A DNA stretch of 64,000 bases from Hyphomicrobiales bacterium. GTDB taxonomy: Bacteria > Pseudomonadota > Alphaproteobacteria > Rhizobiales > Rhizobiaceae. Within the stretch, counting starts at the first letter, position 1; every line of letters starts with the position of its first letter. The DNA lies in assembly GCA_900469615.1 (NCBI GenBank), contig UBYA01000031.1, positions 1-64,000 of the forward strand, written 5' to 3'. The position numbers were made by a program, and so were the translations under genes. The notes under the pieces are model-generated. The model did not search any database. It saw only the letters and a list, made by a program, of their open reading frames with translations, and was not told the origin of the DNA. This document shows positions 27,793 through 36,362 of the stretch, piece by piece.

Positions 27793-27904
27793 CAGTATGA
27801 GATCGATGAAGTCCGAGGAGAATGATGCCGGTGGGATGTGAAGACGATAGCTACGATCTCAACTGCGGCGCGCTCATTTGGATTTCCGCGGAGGCTGCCT
27901 CTCA

Positions 27905-28206
27905 TCCGGCGATGAGAGCTGCCTTCTTGCGGTTGCGATACCAGGAAGGTCTAAATCCCGCGAGGTTTATGCGAGTCCCAAGCGAATGAGATCATGAGCG
28001 GGATTGCCGATGACGGTATGATCAAAGTCCCTGATTTGTATGGCGACTTCTCTGTCAGGATCCGCCAAGGCGGCTAGATTGCTGATGTGACAAATCACGG
28101 CGGGTCCATATCCGGGTCTTCTGGAATGGATAGCGAGCGCGTATCCCAGCCATTCATAAAAATGATTGATAGAGCTTCGTGTGGACGCGCCCGGCGACTG
28201 TGACAT
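27905..28206 (-). pseudogene. DUF2252 gene fragment
   Basis: The frame from 28206 reads ...GPAVICHISNLAALADPDRE and IQIRDFDHTVIGNPAHDLIRLGLA, then stops. The segment matches the core of DUF2252 proteins, kinase-fold proteins of about 400 residues. Immediately downstream another frame continues with RDLDLPGIATARRQL, which is the expected continuation, so one indel plus truncation at both ends can be read. It is not functional. Confidence 0.7.
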
Positions 28207-28283
28207 CTTAGAGAGCGCCGAAAACCCAGAAGCAGAATCTTACTTCCTATCAGATGGCATTTGCGCTTTTTGCTTTATACCCA

Positions 28284-28538
28284 TCATGCACTTCCGCTTT
28301 CATCATCGACAACCTCGGTATCCGGACGATCCCCACCGTCGACATGTTCAACGCGCCAGCTACCGGCTGGAAGCTGATAGGAAATTTCTGTATCCTGGCC
28401 CTCGAGATGCTGGCGTTCGGCTGCCGCCCTGGCTGCGGCAAATGCGGTATCGTGATCCGGAAATGTCTCGGACCAAATCTTTTCAAGACGATAGCCGTAT
28501 CCGTCTTCGTGCTTGCCGACATGATAAGTCACCGCCAT
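28284..28538 (-). CDS. DUF2188 small protein
   Basis: An 84-residue protein starting MAVTYHVGKHEDGYGYRLE, with the DUF2188 pattern of a short strand (YHVGKHEDGYGYRLE), a helix rich in alanine (DTAFAAARAAAERQH) and an acidic tail. DUF2188 proteins are small, common in alphaproteobacteria and of unknown function; several are stress-linked. The gene stands among other small stress-type genes. Confidence 0.65.
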   Translation of the reverse strand: MAVTYHVGKHEDGYGYRLEKIWSETFPDHDTAFAAARAAAERQHLEGQDTEISYQLPAGSWRVEHVDGGDRPDTEVVDDESGSA

Positions 28539-28728
28539 GCGATCTCCTCCATTGAACTCCGGTCGAATTGCCGTTGCGCTCTGAGCGTATGGCCTAATAT
28601 ATCGCGGCGGCGGGATACACCGATTCCGCGCCCAGCATTTTGATAAGCGTACTCAACATCTCCCATCGCGCGAAGAGAATGAGAAGGTTGATGATAGGCA
28701 ACGGAATTCCCTATAAGTCTGGAACTGG

Positions 28729-28971
28729 TTACTTCCGGACAGGTCTTGGCGTCTTCGCAGGAGCAGCTTTCTTCTGCTGGTGATCATGCGCTGGCGAGTT
28801 GTCGCTTTCCGGTCCGTTGGATGAGTTCACTTCTTGTTCTGTATGCTCGTGTTGTTCTTCCGCTCGTTGCCAGTGGTCGAGATGACGTCCCTCCGGTCTT
28901 CCTTCCTCTTCCCAGATCCTGTAGGCACGTTCACGGCGCTTGCCGTCGTTCTCATCTTCATTGTCGATCAT
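28729..28971 (-). CDS. DUF2934 small protein
   Basis: An 80-residue protein with the DUF2934 core RRERAYRIWEEEGRPEGRHLDHWQRAEE followed by a Glu/Asn-rich and then basic tail (KKAAPAKTPRPVRK). The ATG at 28971 is preceded by AGAGGAAATTC, a good ribosome binding site; the longer upstream frame is not family-like. DUF2934 proteins are frequent on rhizobial plasmids and have no known role. Confidence 0.75.
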   Translation of the reverse strand: MIDNEDENDGKRRERAYRIWEEEGRPEGRHLDHWQRAEEQHEHTEQEVNSSNGPESDNSPAHDHQQKKAAPAKTPRPVRK

Positions 28972-29223
28972 TGAATTTCCTCTTGTCTTCAGTAACGGGT
29001 TAGCGTCGTTCAATGCTGCCAATCGCAACGTCATTTCTTCGTCAGTTTCATCGAAGGCCAGGGATTGACACTTACGGGCGTGACCAATCAGGAAACTCGG
29101 CCGGGCTCTCGCCGAGAAGACCAATTTTTCCGAAATCCGTTGGCAATGGACTCGCCGCTGATCGGACGTGCAGTTTGAAAGGCCGTTGCTTTTTCATATC
29201 CAATGCTCCTCCTCATTAATCAC

Positions 29224-29514
29224 TCAAATCGACATGCGAGTTGAAAGTTCCTTTGGTGAAGAAATATTGCGGAACCGCAGGGAGGAAACGGGGAGACGTG
29301 TTTCGGGAAAAGCTCCCAATCTGACGGATTGATCATCTATCGGGGCAGGGGTATCGTTGAAGTCCTGCACCAATCCCGCTGCCATTGCGGCGTCAAGCCG
29401 TCCCAGAACACATCCGCCGATGTCGGCGATCTGGCCGGTCTGGCTGTCGACGATACTCCACGTTCCATCATCCTGTTTCCTGGCGATATAAACGGGATCG
29501 AGCGTGGGATCCAT
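29224..29514 (-). CDS. Small protein of unknown function
   Basis: A 96-residue protein (MDPTLDPVYIARKQDDGTWS...). The start is firmly set by AGGAGGTG eight bases upstream; the open frame further upstream has no such support. The sequence has a short beta-rich opening (VYIARKQDDGTWSIVDSQTG) followed by a helix (RLDAAMAAGLVQDF). I do not recognise a family. It is divergent from the hsp20 gene. Confidence 0.6.
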   Translation of the reverse strand: MDPTLDPVYIARKQDDGTWSIVDSQTGQIADIGGCVLGRLDAAMAAGLVQDFNDTPAPIDDQSVRLGAFPETRLPVSSLRFRNISSPKELSTRMSI

Positions 29515-29738
29515 TGCCACCTCCTGGCTACGGGAGGGATGATGACTTTGAGAATTGGCGGAGCCGTTTGTTGTTCCGCTGCAGTGCAGCATTCCATCAA
29601 AATCCTCACCGGCGAAAATGAACAATTTTTCTCCAACCAGCTCTTGAATCCGAAATTTCCAAAAACCAAATCGAATGCCGCCAGCCGCTAAAGTCAGGGC
29701 TGGCTTTGCTGGGAGCGTCGCTTTCGGCGCTTCCATAC

Positions 29739-29763
29739 CCATGTTGCTTCAAGGAGGATATGG
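29739..29763 (+). promoter_or_regulatory. ROSE-like RNA thermometer hairpin at the hsp20 start
   Basis: The 25-nt segment from CCATG to ATATGG can fold so that TTGCT (29744-29748) pairs with the ribosome binding site AAGGAGG (29751-29757), closed by CCAT/ATGG and with a G-G mismatch and a bulged C. This is the form of the 3' hairpin of ROSE elements, which control rhizobial small heat-shock genes. Melting would free the site for the ATG at 29766. Confidence 0.65.
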
Positions 29764-29765
29764 CT

Positions 29766-30239
29766 ATGGCAACATCTTACGACTATGCACCGCTTTTCCG
29801 TTCGACCGTCGGCTTCGACAGGATCTTCAATCTTCTCGAAAACGCCCAGCGCGCCCGCTCGATCAGCGACTGGCCGCCCTATGACATCGTCAAGACCGGC
29901 GATGACAGCTACCGGATTTCGATCGCCGTAGCGGGCTTCGCGCAGGATGATCTCGACATCACCTTCCAGTCCAACCTTCTGACCGTCACCGGCAAGAAGC
30001 AGGAAGCCCCTTCCGAAGGCTACCTGCATCGCGGTATCGCCGGCCGGCCGTTCGAGCATCGGTTCGAACTCGCCGACCATGTCAGGGTGAACGGTGCTGA
30101 TCTGAAGAACGGTCTCCTCTCGATCGATCTCATCCGTGAGATCCCGGAGGCCCTTAAGCCACGGAAGATCGACATTCAGGCATCGAACCTGGAACGCTCT
30201 GCTGTTCCCGCGCAGATCGAAGCACAGAAGGCGGCTTAA
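29766..30239 (+). CDS. Small heat-shock protein, Hsp20/IbpA type
   Basis: A 157-residue alpha-crystallin-domain chaperone that holds unfolded proteins. The domain spans about 33-135: YDIVKTGDDSYRISIAVAGF, LTVTGKKQE, FEHRFELADHVRV and the GLLSIDL strand. The start at 29766 is preferred over 29760 because only it has correct spacing from AAGGAGG. A ROSE-like hairpin covers that site, so translation is probably heat-induced. A DUF982 gene follows downstream after a GC-rich hairpin. Confidence 0.93.
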   Translation: MATSYDYAPLFRSTVGFDRIFNLLENAQRARSISDWPPYDIVKTGDDSYRISIAVAGFAQDDLDITFQSNLLTVTGKKQEAPSEGYLHRGIAGRPFEHRFELADHVRVNGADLKNGLLSIDLIREIPEALKPRKIDIQASNLERSAVPAQIEAQKAA

Positions 30240-30255
30240 TCAGAAGTTTGGGAAA

Positions 30256-30277
30256 GGGCGCCGCCGTGGTGGCGCCC
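30256..30277 (+). terminator. GC-rich hairpin downstream of hsp20
   Basis: A perfect 7-bp stem (GGGCGCC / GGCGCCC) with an 8-nt loop starts 17 bp after the hsp20 stop. There is no T-tract, so it may attenuate or stabilise the transcript and not fully terminate it. Confidence 0.45.
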
Positions 30278-30307
30278 GTCAACATTCCGGGTTGGAAGGA
30301 GAGAGCG

Positions 30308-30601
30308 ATGAAACCCGATATGTTCAAACAACCTGTATCCATTCTCGTCGGCCTTGGCTTTCCGACAGAGGTTCGCAGTGTCACCGAAGCGTACAGGCAT
30401 CTCTGCGAGTGGCCGGCATCGTTTAGGGACAGTGCCCATTCGGTCGCACTGAAGGCTTGCGGCGCGGCTTTGCGTGGCGAGATCGAAGTGGAGACTGCGC
30501 GCGGCTTGTTCGCTGCGTTCGCCGAGAAACACGATTTGCTGGCGCCGGAGATTGATACCATCGTCGCATCTCGCCGGCGGAAAGATCCCCACGTTCGTTG
30601 A
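30308..30601 (+). CDS. DUF982 small protein
   Basis: A 97-residue protein with the DUF982 pattern: FKQPVSILVGLGFPTEVRSV, EAYRHLCEWP, then HSVALKACGAALRGEIEVE. DUF982 is a rhizobial family of unknown function, often multi-copy on plasmids. The ATG at 30308 follows GGAAGGAGAGAGC. It may be cotranscribed with hsp20, 68 bp upstream. Confidence 0.78.
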   Translation: MKPDMFKQPVSILVGLGFPTEVRSVTEAYRHLCEWPASFRDSAHSVALKACGAALRGEIEVETARGLFAAFAEKHDLLAPEIDTIVASRRRKDPHVR

Positions 30602-30853
30602 GGCGCTCCATACGTACGATATGTTGCAGCGGGCCGCGCCCAATGTCGTGGTCGCCTCAACCTCACCAGGTCAATCAGGCCGGATCAGAGCGCCGGCGAT
30701 CATGGCGGTGACGACGCCGGCGAGAGGATGCGGCCTGTTCTCGTCGCTGACCACACCCGCGAGTGGCCGCTGAGTGCCACAAGAGCTTCGTCAAAGTCCG
30801 ATGAAGTCGGGCACGCCATTGCCCAGGCGGCACATGAATGCAGTTGCAGGGTG

Positions 30854-31192
30854 TTAGGCGGCATAGAACTCCAACATGTCTTGCGTCTTTCGAGTTTTCC
30901 GACAGTCTGCCCAAAACCTGCTAACAACGTCTTGCCTGACTTTTGCGACACTACGAGCCGTATTGACGTCAACCTCCAAGATCTGCCTACAACAACCATT
31001 ACATCCGACTGCGAACTGAACGTTCCGCAGCGGGTTGATCGGCGCCGGAACTCTGTCATCGGCCGCTCGTTGCCAGTGGTCGAGATGAAGCCCCTTGGAT
31101 CGCCCTTTCTCCTCCCAGAGTCTGTAGTTGTACTCGCGGAATTGGCAGACGCGCCTCGCGGTATCAACATATCCGCCGCCGGAGCGTCCCAC
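30854..31192 (-). pseudogene. DUF2934-like fragment in scrambled context
   Basis: Within this 112-codon frame the stretch REYNYRLWEEKGRSKGLHLD HWQRA is a clear DUF2934 core, close to that of the gene at 28729-28971. Both flanks (before about 31165 and after about 31040) lack family similarity and there is no good start. It looks like a duplicated, decayed copy. The adjoining bases 30602-30853 hold nothing I can assign. Confidence 0.5.
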
Positions 31193-31275
31193 GTCAGCGA
31201 TGCGTGGCTCGTTTTGCGAGCCGGCACATTGGGGGCAATCAAGGATTCAAACACACATCGATATGTGGTGAAAAC

Positions 31276-31668
31276 CTAATTTTCCGTCGTTACGAGGCTA
31301 TTAAGAGCTGCAACCAACGCCCGGCTGGGCGAAGGTTTCATGAGAACAACTGTATTGCTCGCCAGGTCCTGCATACGCTCGGGCAGGGACTGGCCCGTGT
31401 AAAATAAAAAAGGAATCCCTTTCTCCTTCAACCGTCGTGCGGCTGCTTCAGAGGTTTCACGACCAAGCCGGACGTCGAGTACAGCGACGGAAAAGCTCTC
31501 GCTCTCGATTGCGGAAAGCGTTGCCGAAAGAGTGCCGTACGGCCCGACGGTCTCACCACCAGCTCTCATAACGCTGTCCTCGACATCGAGGGCGATTAGA
31601 AGCTCATCGTCGACGACCAACACCTTGGCCCCTTTCAGCGCGGTTGTCTGATCAATGATTGGGTCCAT
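31276..31668 (-). CDS. Single-domain response regulator
   Basis: A 130-residue receiver domain without an output domain. The phosphorylation site and its partners are present: Asp20-Asp21, Asp65 (VLDVRLG), Thr91 and Lys111. The start lies inside the end of the upstream kinase gene (17-bp overlap), so it is translationally coupled and is the likely phospho-acceptor of that kinase. In alphaproteobacteria such single receivers paired with HWE kinases often take part in general stress signalling. Confidence 0.9.
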   Translation of the reverse strand: MDPIIDQTTALKGAKVLVVDDELLIALDVEDSVMRAGGETVGPYGTLSATLSAIESESFSVAVLDVRLGRETSEAAARRLKEKGIPFLFYTGQSLPERMQDLASNTVVLMKPSPSRALVAALNSLVTTEN

Positions 31669-34600
31669 GCTCTTCCTGCTCCGGAATTTCTATTTCTATT
31701 GTGCAATGGAGACCGTGCGCCAAGAATTGCCGTTGGACCTTGGCACCGGGAAGGCCCTTGCTGATCAAGATCCCACCCAGTCCCTGTTTCGTGGGTGGTT
31801 CGACGGGCGGGCCTCCGCTCTCCGCCCAGATAACTGTCACATTGCGCGGATTGTTTCCTTCCCGGGTCCACGAAAGTTCAACTTGCCCTTCGGGCGCGGA
31901 TAGCGACCCATATTTGATGGCATTTGTCGCAAGTTCATGTAATACGAGTCCGAAAGGTGTTGCGAGCTCGGCCGGCAGGCGGATCGCCGGTCCGTGGACT
32001 TTCAAGCGGCTCGTCTCTCCACCGAGGTGCGCCTGCAATTGTGATTGGGCTACCTCCTGCAGTTCGGCGCCTTCCCAGTGCGACTCTACCAGCAGCTTGT
32101 GTGCATTGGCGAGAGCCAGAAGGCGACCTTCGAACCGCTCGACGAAGTCCTCGCCCGACGAACTCGTCCGCAAAGTCTGGCGTGCGAGTGACTGCACCAC
32201 GGTCAGCGAATTCTTGACCCGATGAGCAAGTTCATCGAGCAGGAAGCTTTGACGCTTGGCCCATCGCTTTTGGTCGGTAATGTCGCGTGTGCTTTCCAAC
32301 ACAATCCGGCGTTCTCCCGATGTCATCAATTCGAGCTGGCTTTCCACCGTCAGCACACGTCCATCCTTGGTCGTATGAAGGACCTCACCACTCCAGCTGC
32401 CATCGTCAAGGAGCGCCTGTCGAAGGCACTCAAATGACGATCCGGGAACCACCGTCTTCAAGAGCTTTTCCTTGGGCTTGCCGGCTGCCTCGTCACGCGT
32501 ATAGCCGTAAAGAACCTCGCTGCCGTGATTCCATTGCACGATACCGTGGTCGAAATCCCAGGCAAATATCGGCGAGCGTGAAAGTTCAACCAACCGTGCT
32601 TCCTGGCGAAGATGCTCCTCACTTTCGCGAAGCGCAGCCTCAATTTTGCGTCGCTCGGTAATGTTCACAAACGTGGCGACCACGCCATCCGGTCGATCAT
32701 CGATTGTTCGATAAGGGCCGATTCGCAGCATATACCAGCTACCTGTCCGGCTCTGCACCTCGCGTTCCAGAGGCGTCAGTGTTTCAAGAACCAGACGAAT
32801 ATCGTCGATCAGGCTCTCATGGTCCAACCGATGGGAAAAGTCGGTGAGCGGGCGATCGATATCTCCAGATGTGATATTGAAAATATCGCGCAACCGAGGC
32901 GTAAAGCGCTTAATGCGCAATGCCGGATCGAGAAACAGCGTGCCGATGTCGGTGGCCGCCATCAGATTTTGTATGTCACTGTTTGCCCGCGACACAGTCT
33001 CCAGCTTCAGCTTGAGTTCGTTATTGACAGTATGCAGTTCCTCGTTGATCGATTGAAGCTCTTCCTTGCTCGTCTCAAGTTCTTCGGACGTCGAGCGATA
33101 TTCCTCGTTGATCGACTGCAGTTCTTCGTTTGCCGCCCGGAGTTCCTCGTTGGTCGCCTCTGCCTCCTGCCGCGTCTCGCGCAGCCGCAGGTTGGCAATC
33201 TGAAGCTCTTCCCGGAGCTGCCGAATAATCTCGTTGGCCGGCGCGTGTTCGGCCGGAACTTCGAGCAGGCCGGAGGCTCCGACCATAGCTTCGCCTTCGA
33301 TGAACATCACGACGGCGGATCGTACCGTGCCATCATCCTCAAGGAGAGGCTTTACCTGCAGATAAATCCGGCGGGGGCCTTCGCCAAACCTGACGAGAAG
33401 TGGCATGGTAAGCGTAGCTTCGCCACGCTCGAACGCCCGATTGAGCGCGCTTCTAAGGTCGAAGCGCAGTTCCTGGTGTACCATGTCGACCGAATCGGTG
33501 GTCACAGGTCCTCCCGACGGCTGCAGATAGCGCCCAACGCTGTCAGACAGATGTAGCGCCCGATGGGCCTCATCCACCATCATGCTCGGCGGGGCGACAC
33601 GCTCAAGAGCTTTCTGGTGAAACGCCGCATCGACCGCGTTAGTAACCGCTACGGACGACTTCGAGCCGCGGATAAGGCGCTCGGTCCTCTCTGCGGTCGC
33701 AAACAACACAGGCAGTTCCGTTCGCTTCGGGCTTACGAGCGACCGATAGATCTTGGCATCCCGATCAAAGGCCTGGAACAGTCCTGCGGGTTGGTCTGCA
33801 CTTTCCGAAGCTCCGAGAAACAGATAACCGCCAGCATTGAGTGCATAGTGAAACGTGGCGTAGACTTGCTGCTGCAGGCTTCGGTCGAGATAGATCAGGA
33901 CATTGCGGCAGGAGATCATGTCCAGCCGCGAAAACGGAGGATCGCTCAGAAGACTGTGGTGAGCAAAAAGAACAATGTCGCGTAATTCATTACGAACCCT
34001 ATATTGACCTTCCTCGCGTTGAAAGAAGCGCCGAAGCCGCTCCTCCGACACGTCCGCCTCGATCGACGGAGGATAGCGCCCCTCGCGTGCGAAGGCCAAT
34101 GCTGCGGCGTCGAGATCCGATCCAAAAACCTGGATCTGTGGAGAAATGTTACGACGGTTGGCTTCCTCCAGCAGAAGCATGCCGATCGAATAGGCCTCTT
34201 CTCCGGTCGCGCAGCCGGGAACCCACACGCGGATCGCTGCATCTGGCGCCTGAAACAGCTGTGGAATGACGGATTGTTCGAGGGATCCAAAAGATCTGGG
34301 ATCGCGGAAGAACGACGTTACCGAGATGAGAAAATCGCTGAGCAGAGCCTGAGCCTCCTCCGGGTCGTCTCGGAGGTAGTCGAAATAGGTCGCAAATGAA
34401 TGTTTTCTCGCGACCTGTGTGCGTCGGGCAATTCTGCGGACCAGTGTGGCGCGCTTATAGTGCGAGAAATCATGTCCCGTCTTCAGACGCACATGGCTGA
34501 GAATGTGTTTGAGAAAATCTTCGTCGTTGCTGTCAGAAAATGAGCTGTTCCGGTCATGCTGAGACGAAAATTCGGCCACGCAGCGTGCAAGTTCGGCAGC

Positions 34601-35131
34601 CGGCAGCAAGACATCCGCCAGCTCGACCGGAAAGGTGGCATCCCCTGGCATATCATCCGTGGCGGATTCAGGCGAAGTTGCAAGTATAATCCCGCCTGCC
34701 TCCTTGAGTGGGGCGATGGCTGCGGCCGCATCGTGGCCGACATTGGCGAGGATGACGACAAGAGGATTCTGGCATTGTCCGGCAATCGCTTGAAGGAAAA
34801 GCTGAGCCGATTCCGCTCGCCCGGACGGCTCACTGATCGGAAGGGCTGCGATGCGGCCTTCCGCACATTGGAGACACCGACCTGGGGGCAGGACATGAAT
34901 GGCGTCTTTCTCCAACATGGTTGTTTTTTCGATCCGCTGCACCGGCCGGCTGGTGAACCTGGAGATGATCTCCGCAAGTTCAATTTCGCCTGCCGGTGCG
35001 ACGTCGGCCATTATGATATGGGCGTTGAGGTTTTCAGGCAAAGCGTTGAGAAAAATTCGCAATACATCGGCGTTTTTAGCCGATGCCGCAATTGCGATCA
35101 CCGGTAAAATATCTTCGTGTTTCACGAGCAA
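31652..35131 (-). CDS. CheB-CheR-PAS-HWE hybrid sensor kinase
   Basis: A 1159-residue signalling protein. Residues 1-195 resemble a CheB methylesterase domain but without clear catalytic motifs. Residues 205-470 are a CheR methyltransferase (YKRATLVRRIARRTQ, VTSFFRDP, VPGCATGEEAYSIG, SCRNVLIYLD). A coiled coil of NEELRAANEELQSINEE type follows (about 640-700), then two PAS-like regions. The C-terminus is an HWE/HisKA_2 kinase with LLDELAHRVKNSL (phospho-acceptor His) and HELATNAIKYGSL. The domain order is known in alphaproteobacteria. No chemoreceptor gene is nearby, so a chemotaxis role is unlikely. It is coupled to the receiver gene downstream. Confidence 0.9.
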   Translation of the reverse strand: MLVKHEDILPVIAIAASAKNADVLRIFLNALPENLNAHIIMADVAPAGEIELAEIISRFTSRPVQRIEKTTMLEKDAIHVLPPGRCLQCAEGRIAALPISEPSGRAESAQLFLQAIAGQCQNPLVVILANVGHDAAAAIAPLKEAGGIILATSPESATDDMPGDATFPVELADVLLPAAELARCVAEFSSQHDRNSSFSDSNDEDFLKHILSHVRLKTGHDFSHYKRATLVRRIARRTQVARKHSFATYFDYLRDDPEEAQALLSDFLISVTSFFRDPRSFGSLEQSVIPQLFQAPDAAIRVWVPGCATGEEAYSIGMLLLEEANRRNISPQIQVFGSDLDAAALAFAREGRYPPSIEADVSEERLRRFFQREEGQYRVRNELRDIVLFAHHSLLSDPPFSRLDMISCRNVLIYLDRSLQQQVYATFHYALNAGGYLFLGASESADQPAGLFQAFDRDAKIYRSLVSPKRTELPVLFATAERTERLIRGSKSSVAVTNAVDAAFHQKALERVAPPSMMVDEAHRALHLSDSVGRYLQPSGGPVTTDSVDMVHQELRFDLRSALNRAFERGEATLTMPLLVRFGEGPRRIYLQVKPLLEDDGTVRSAVVMFIEGEAMVGASGLLEVPAEHAPANEIIRQLREELQIANLRLRETRQEAEATNEELRAANEELQSINEEYRSTSEELETSKEELQSINEELHTVNNELKLKLETVSRANSDIQNLMAATDIGTLFLDPALRIKRFTPRLRDIFNITSGDIDRPLTDFSHRLDHESLIDDIRLVLETLTPLEREVQSRTGSWYMLRIGPYRTIDDRPDGVVATFVNITERRKIEAALRESEEHLRQEARLVELSRSPIFAWDFDHGIVQWNHGSEVLYGYTRDEAAGKPKEKLLKTVVPGSSFECLRQALLDDGSWSGEVLHTTKDGRVLTVESQLELMTSGERRIVLESTRDITDQKRWAKRQSFLLDELAHRVKNSLTVVQSLARQTLRTSSSGEDFVERFEGRLLALANAHKLLVESHWEGAELQEVAQSQLQAHLGGETSRLKVHGPAIRLPAELATPFGLVLHELATNAIKYGSLSAPEGQVELSWTREGNNPRNVTVIWAESGGPPVEPPTKQGLGGILISKGLPGAKVQRQFLAHGLHCTIEIEIPEQEEHGPNH

Positions 35132-35464
35132 TGCTTTCGTAACAGGCGCAAAAAATGGAGGGAAGCGGATCTGGAAGTGTTCTCACCGTAAAGGGGATTG
35201 ACCGTAAAGTTAAGACCCGTTTTGAACCGTAGCATATCTGCATGGCAAAGCGGTCCCACAATGGGTATTGGATTAACAGCCTCGTTTCGGATCCAGGGAG
35301 GCAAAATAGGTCGTGACGATCCGTTATCCTCTCCAGCCTGCTGCTCGCGAATTTCGATTTTTCGACGATGGGGCGCTGCGCGATCCATATTGCGTGGAAC
35401 AACCTGGTCATCCGCTCCCTTTCTAAAGAAGCGATTGTGCCGAACCGTGGATTGGGATCAGATT
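35132..35464. other. Gene-free stretch upstream of the CheB-CheR kinase
   Basis: Open frames exist on both strands but none is family-like. The region must contain the kinase promoter near 35132-35200. The rest appears to be rearrangement debris up to the cyclase remnant. Confidence 0.4.
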
Positions 35465-35530
35465 TTGGAAACGCCTCCTCTCCAAAGAAAACTCGCGGCC
35501 ATCCTCGCTGCCGATGTCGAGGGATATTTT
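35465..35530 (+). pseudogene. Adenylate/guanylate cyclase N-terminal remnant
   Basis: From a TTG at 35465 the frame reads LETPPLQRKLAAILAADVEG and then Y. The stretch RKLAAILAADVxGY is the characteristic opening of class III nucleotidyl cyclases common in rhizobia. After GYF the sequence switches to trehalohydrolase DNA on the other strand and stops at 35543-35545. Only about 22 codons of the cyclase survive. Confidence 0.65.
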
Positions 35531-36272
35531 CGCCATCGAAATTGATCGAGCTGCCCCACTCGTTCCAGTAGCGTTCGGTGAAGTAGGCAGGCGTGAAATC
35601 ACGGAACCGGTTCCCGACGCCAAAGTGATTGTAGACGACGTCGAGAATGACGCCGATGTCTAGCTGATGGGCAGTGTCAATGAACGATCGTAGATCGTCA
35701 GGTGTGCCATAGAGCCGGGTCGGCGCGTAGGGAAGCACGCCATCGTAGCCCCAGCCAAACTCCCCGCAGAATTCGTTGAGCGGCATGATCTCCAGACAGG
35801 TGATACCGATCTCCTTCAGGAAAGGGAGCTTTTCGCTGGCGGCCGCATATGTGCCTTCAGCGGTGAACGTCCCGATGTGCATCTCATATAAAACTTGACC
35901 GTTCGGCGTTATGCCGGTCCAGTCGGCATCGCTCCATTCAAAGTCGTGCGGATCAATCACGGCGGAATAGCCCAGCGGCCCTTCCGGCTGGAAGCGGGAG
36001 GCGGGATCCGCCGCAGGCGCCAAGCTGCTGTCTAGCCGGAACCGATAGAGTGTACCAGCACCAAGACCTTCAAGATCAAGGCGAAAATAGCCTCCATCCT
36101 CTCGATTCATCGCATGTTCGCTACCGTCCTCAAGTCGAATTGCTACGTGCTCCCGAGACGGTACCCAAACACGAAATGATACCGTATCGCCGAGGATTTC
36201 AGCACCGATCGGATATCGTCTCGTCGTATTTGATGAAGTAGATGTATCGATCTCACGACTCGTGATGCTCAT
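35525..36272 (-). pseudogene. treZ: Malto-oligosyltrehalose trehalohydrolase, 3'-truncated
   Basis: The N-terminal 250 residues match TreZ: a CBM48-like opening (VSFRVWVPSREHVAIRLEDG), YEMHIGTFTAEGTYAAASEK, ITCLEIMPLNEFCGEFGWGY and YNHFGVGNRF. The usual length is about 590 residues. After WGSSINFDGEN similarity ends, where the cyclase remnant begins on the opposite strand. The catalytic aspartate and glutamate regions are lost, so no activity is expected, although the frame stays open to 35076. The ATG at 36272 follows AAGGATC. Confidence 0.78.
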
Positions 36273-36333
36273 GGTTGATCCTTGTGTCAGAGAGATCCAC
36301 GAGCATCTGGGAACATGCACGGGTGTATGCGAA

Positions 36334-36358
36334 AACTTCCGTTTTAAGACTTTGTTCC
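36334..36358 (-). promoter_or_regulatory. EcfG-like stress promoter upstream of truncated treZ
   Basis: On the minus strand GGAAC, 16 bp, AGTT. This is close to the alphaproteobacterial general stress sigma factor pattern GGAAC-N16-17-CGTT. It lies 62 bp upstream of the treZ start codon. Confidence 0.4.
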
Positions 36359-36362
36359 GCCG

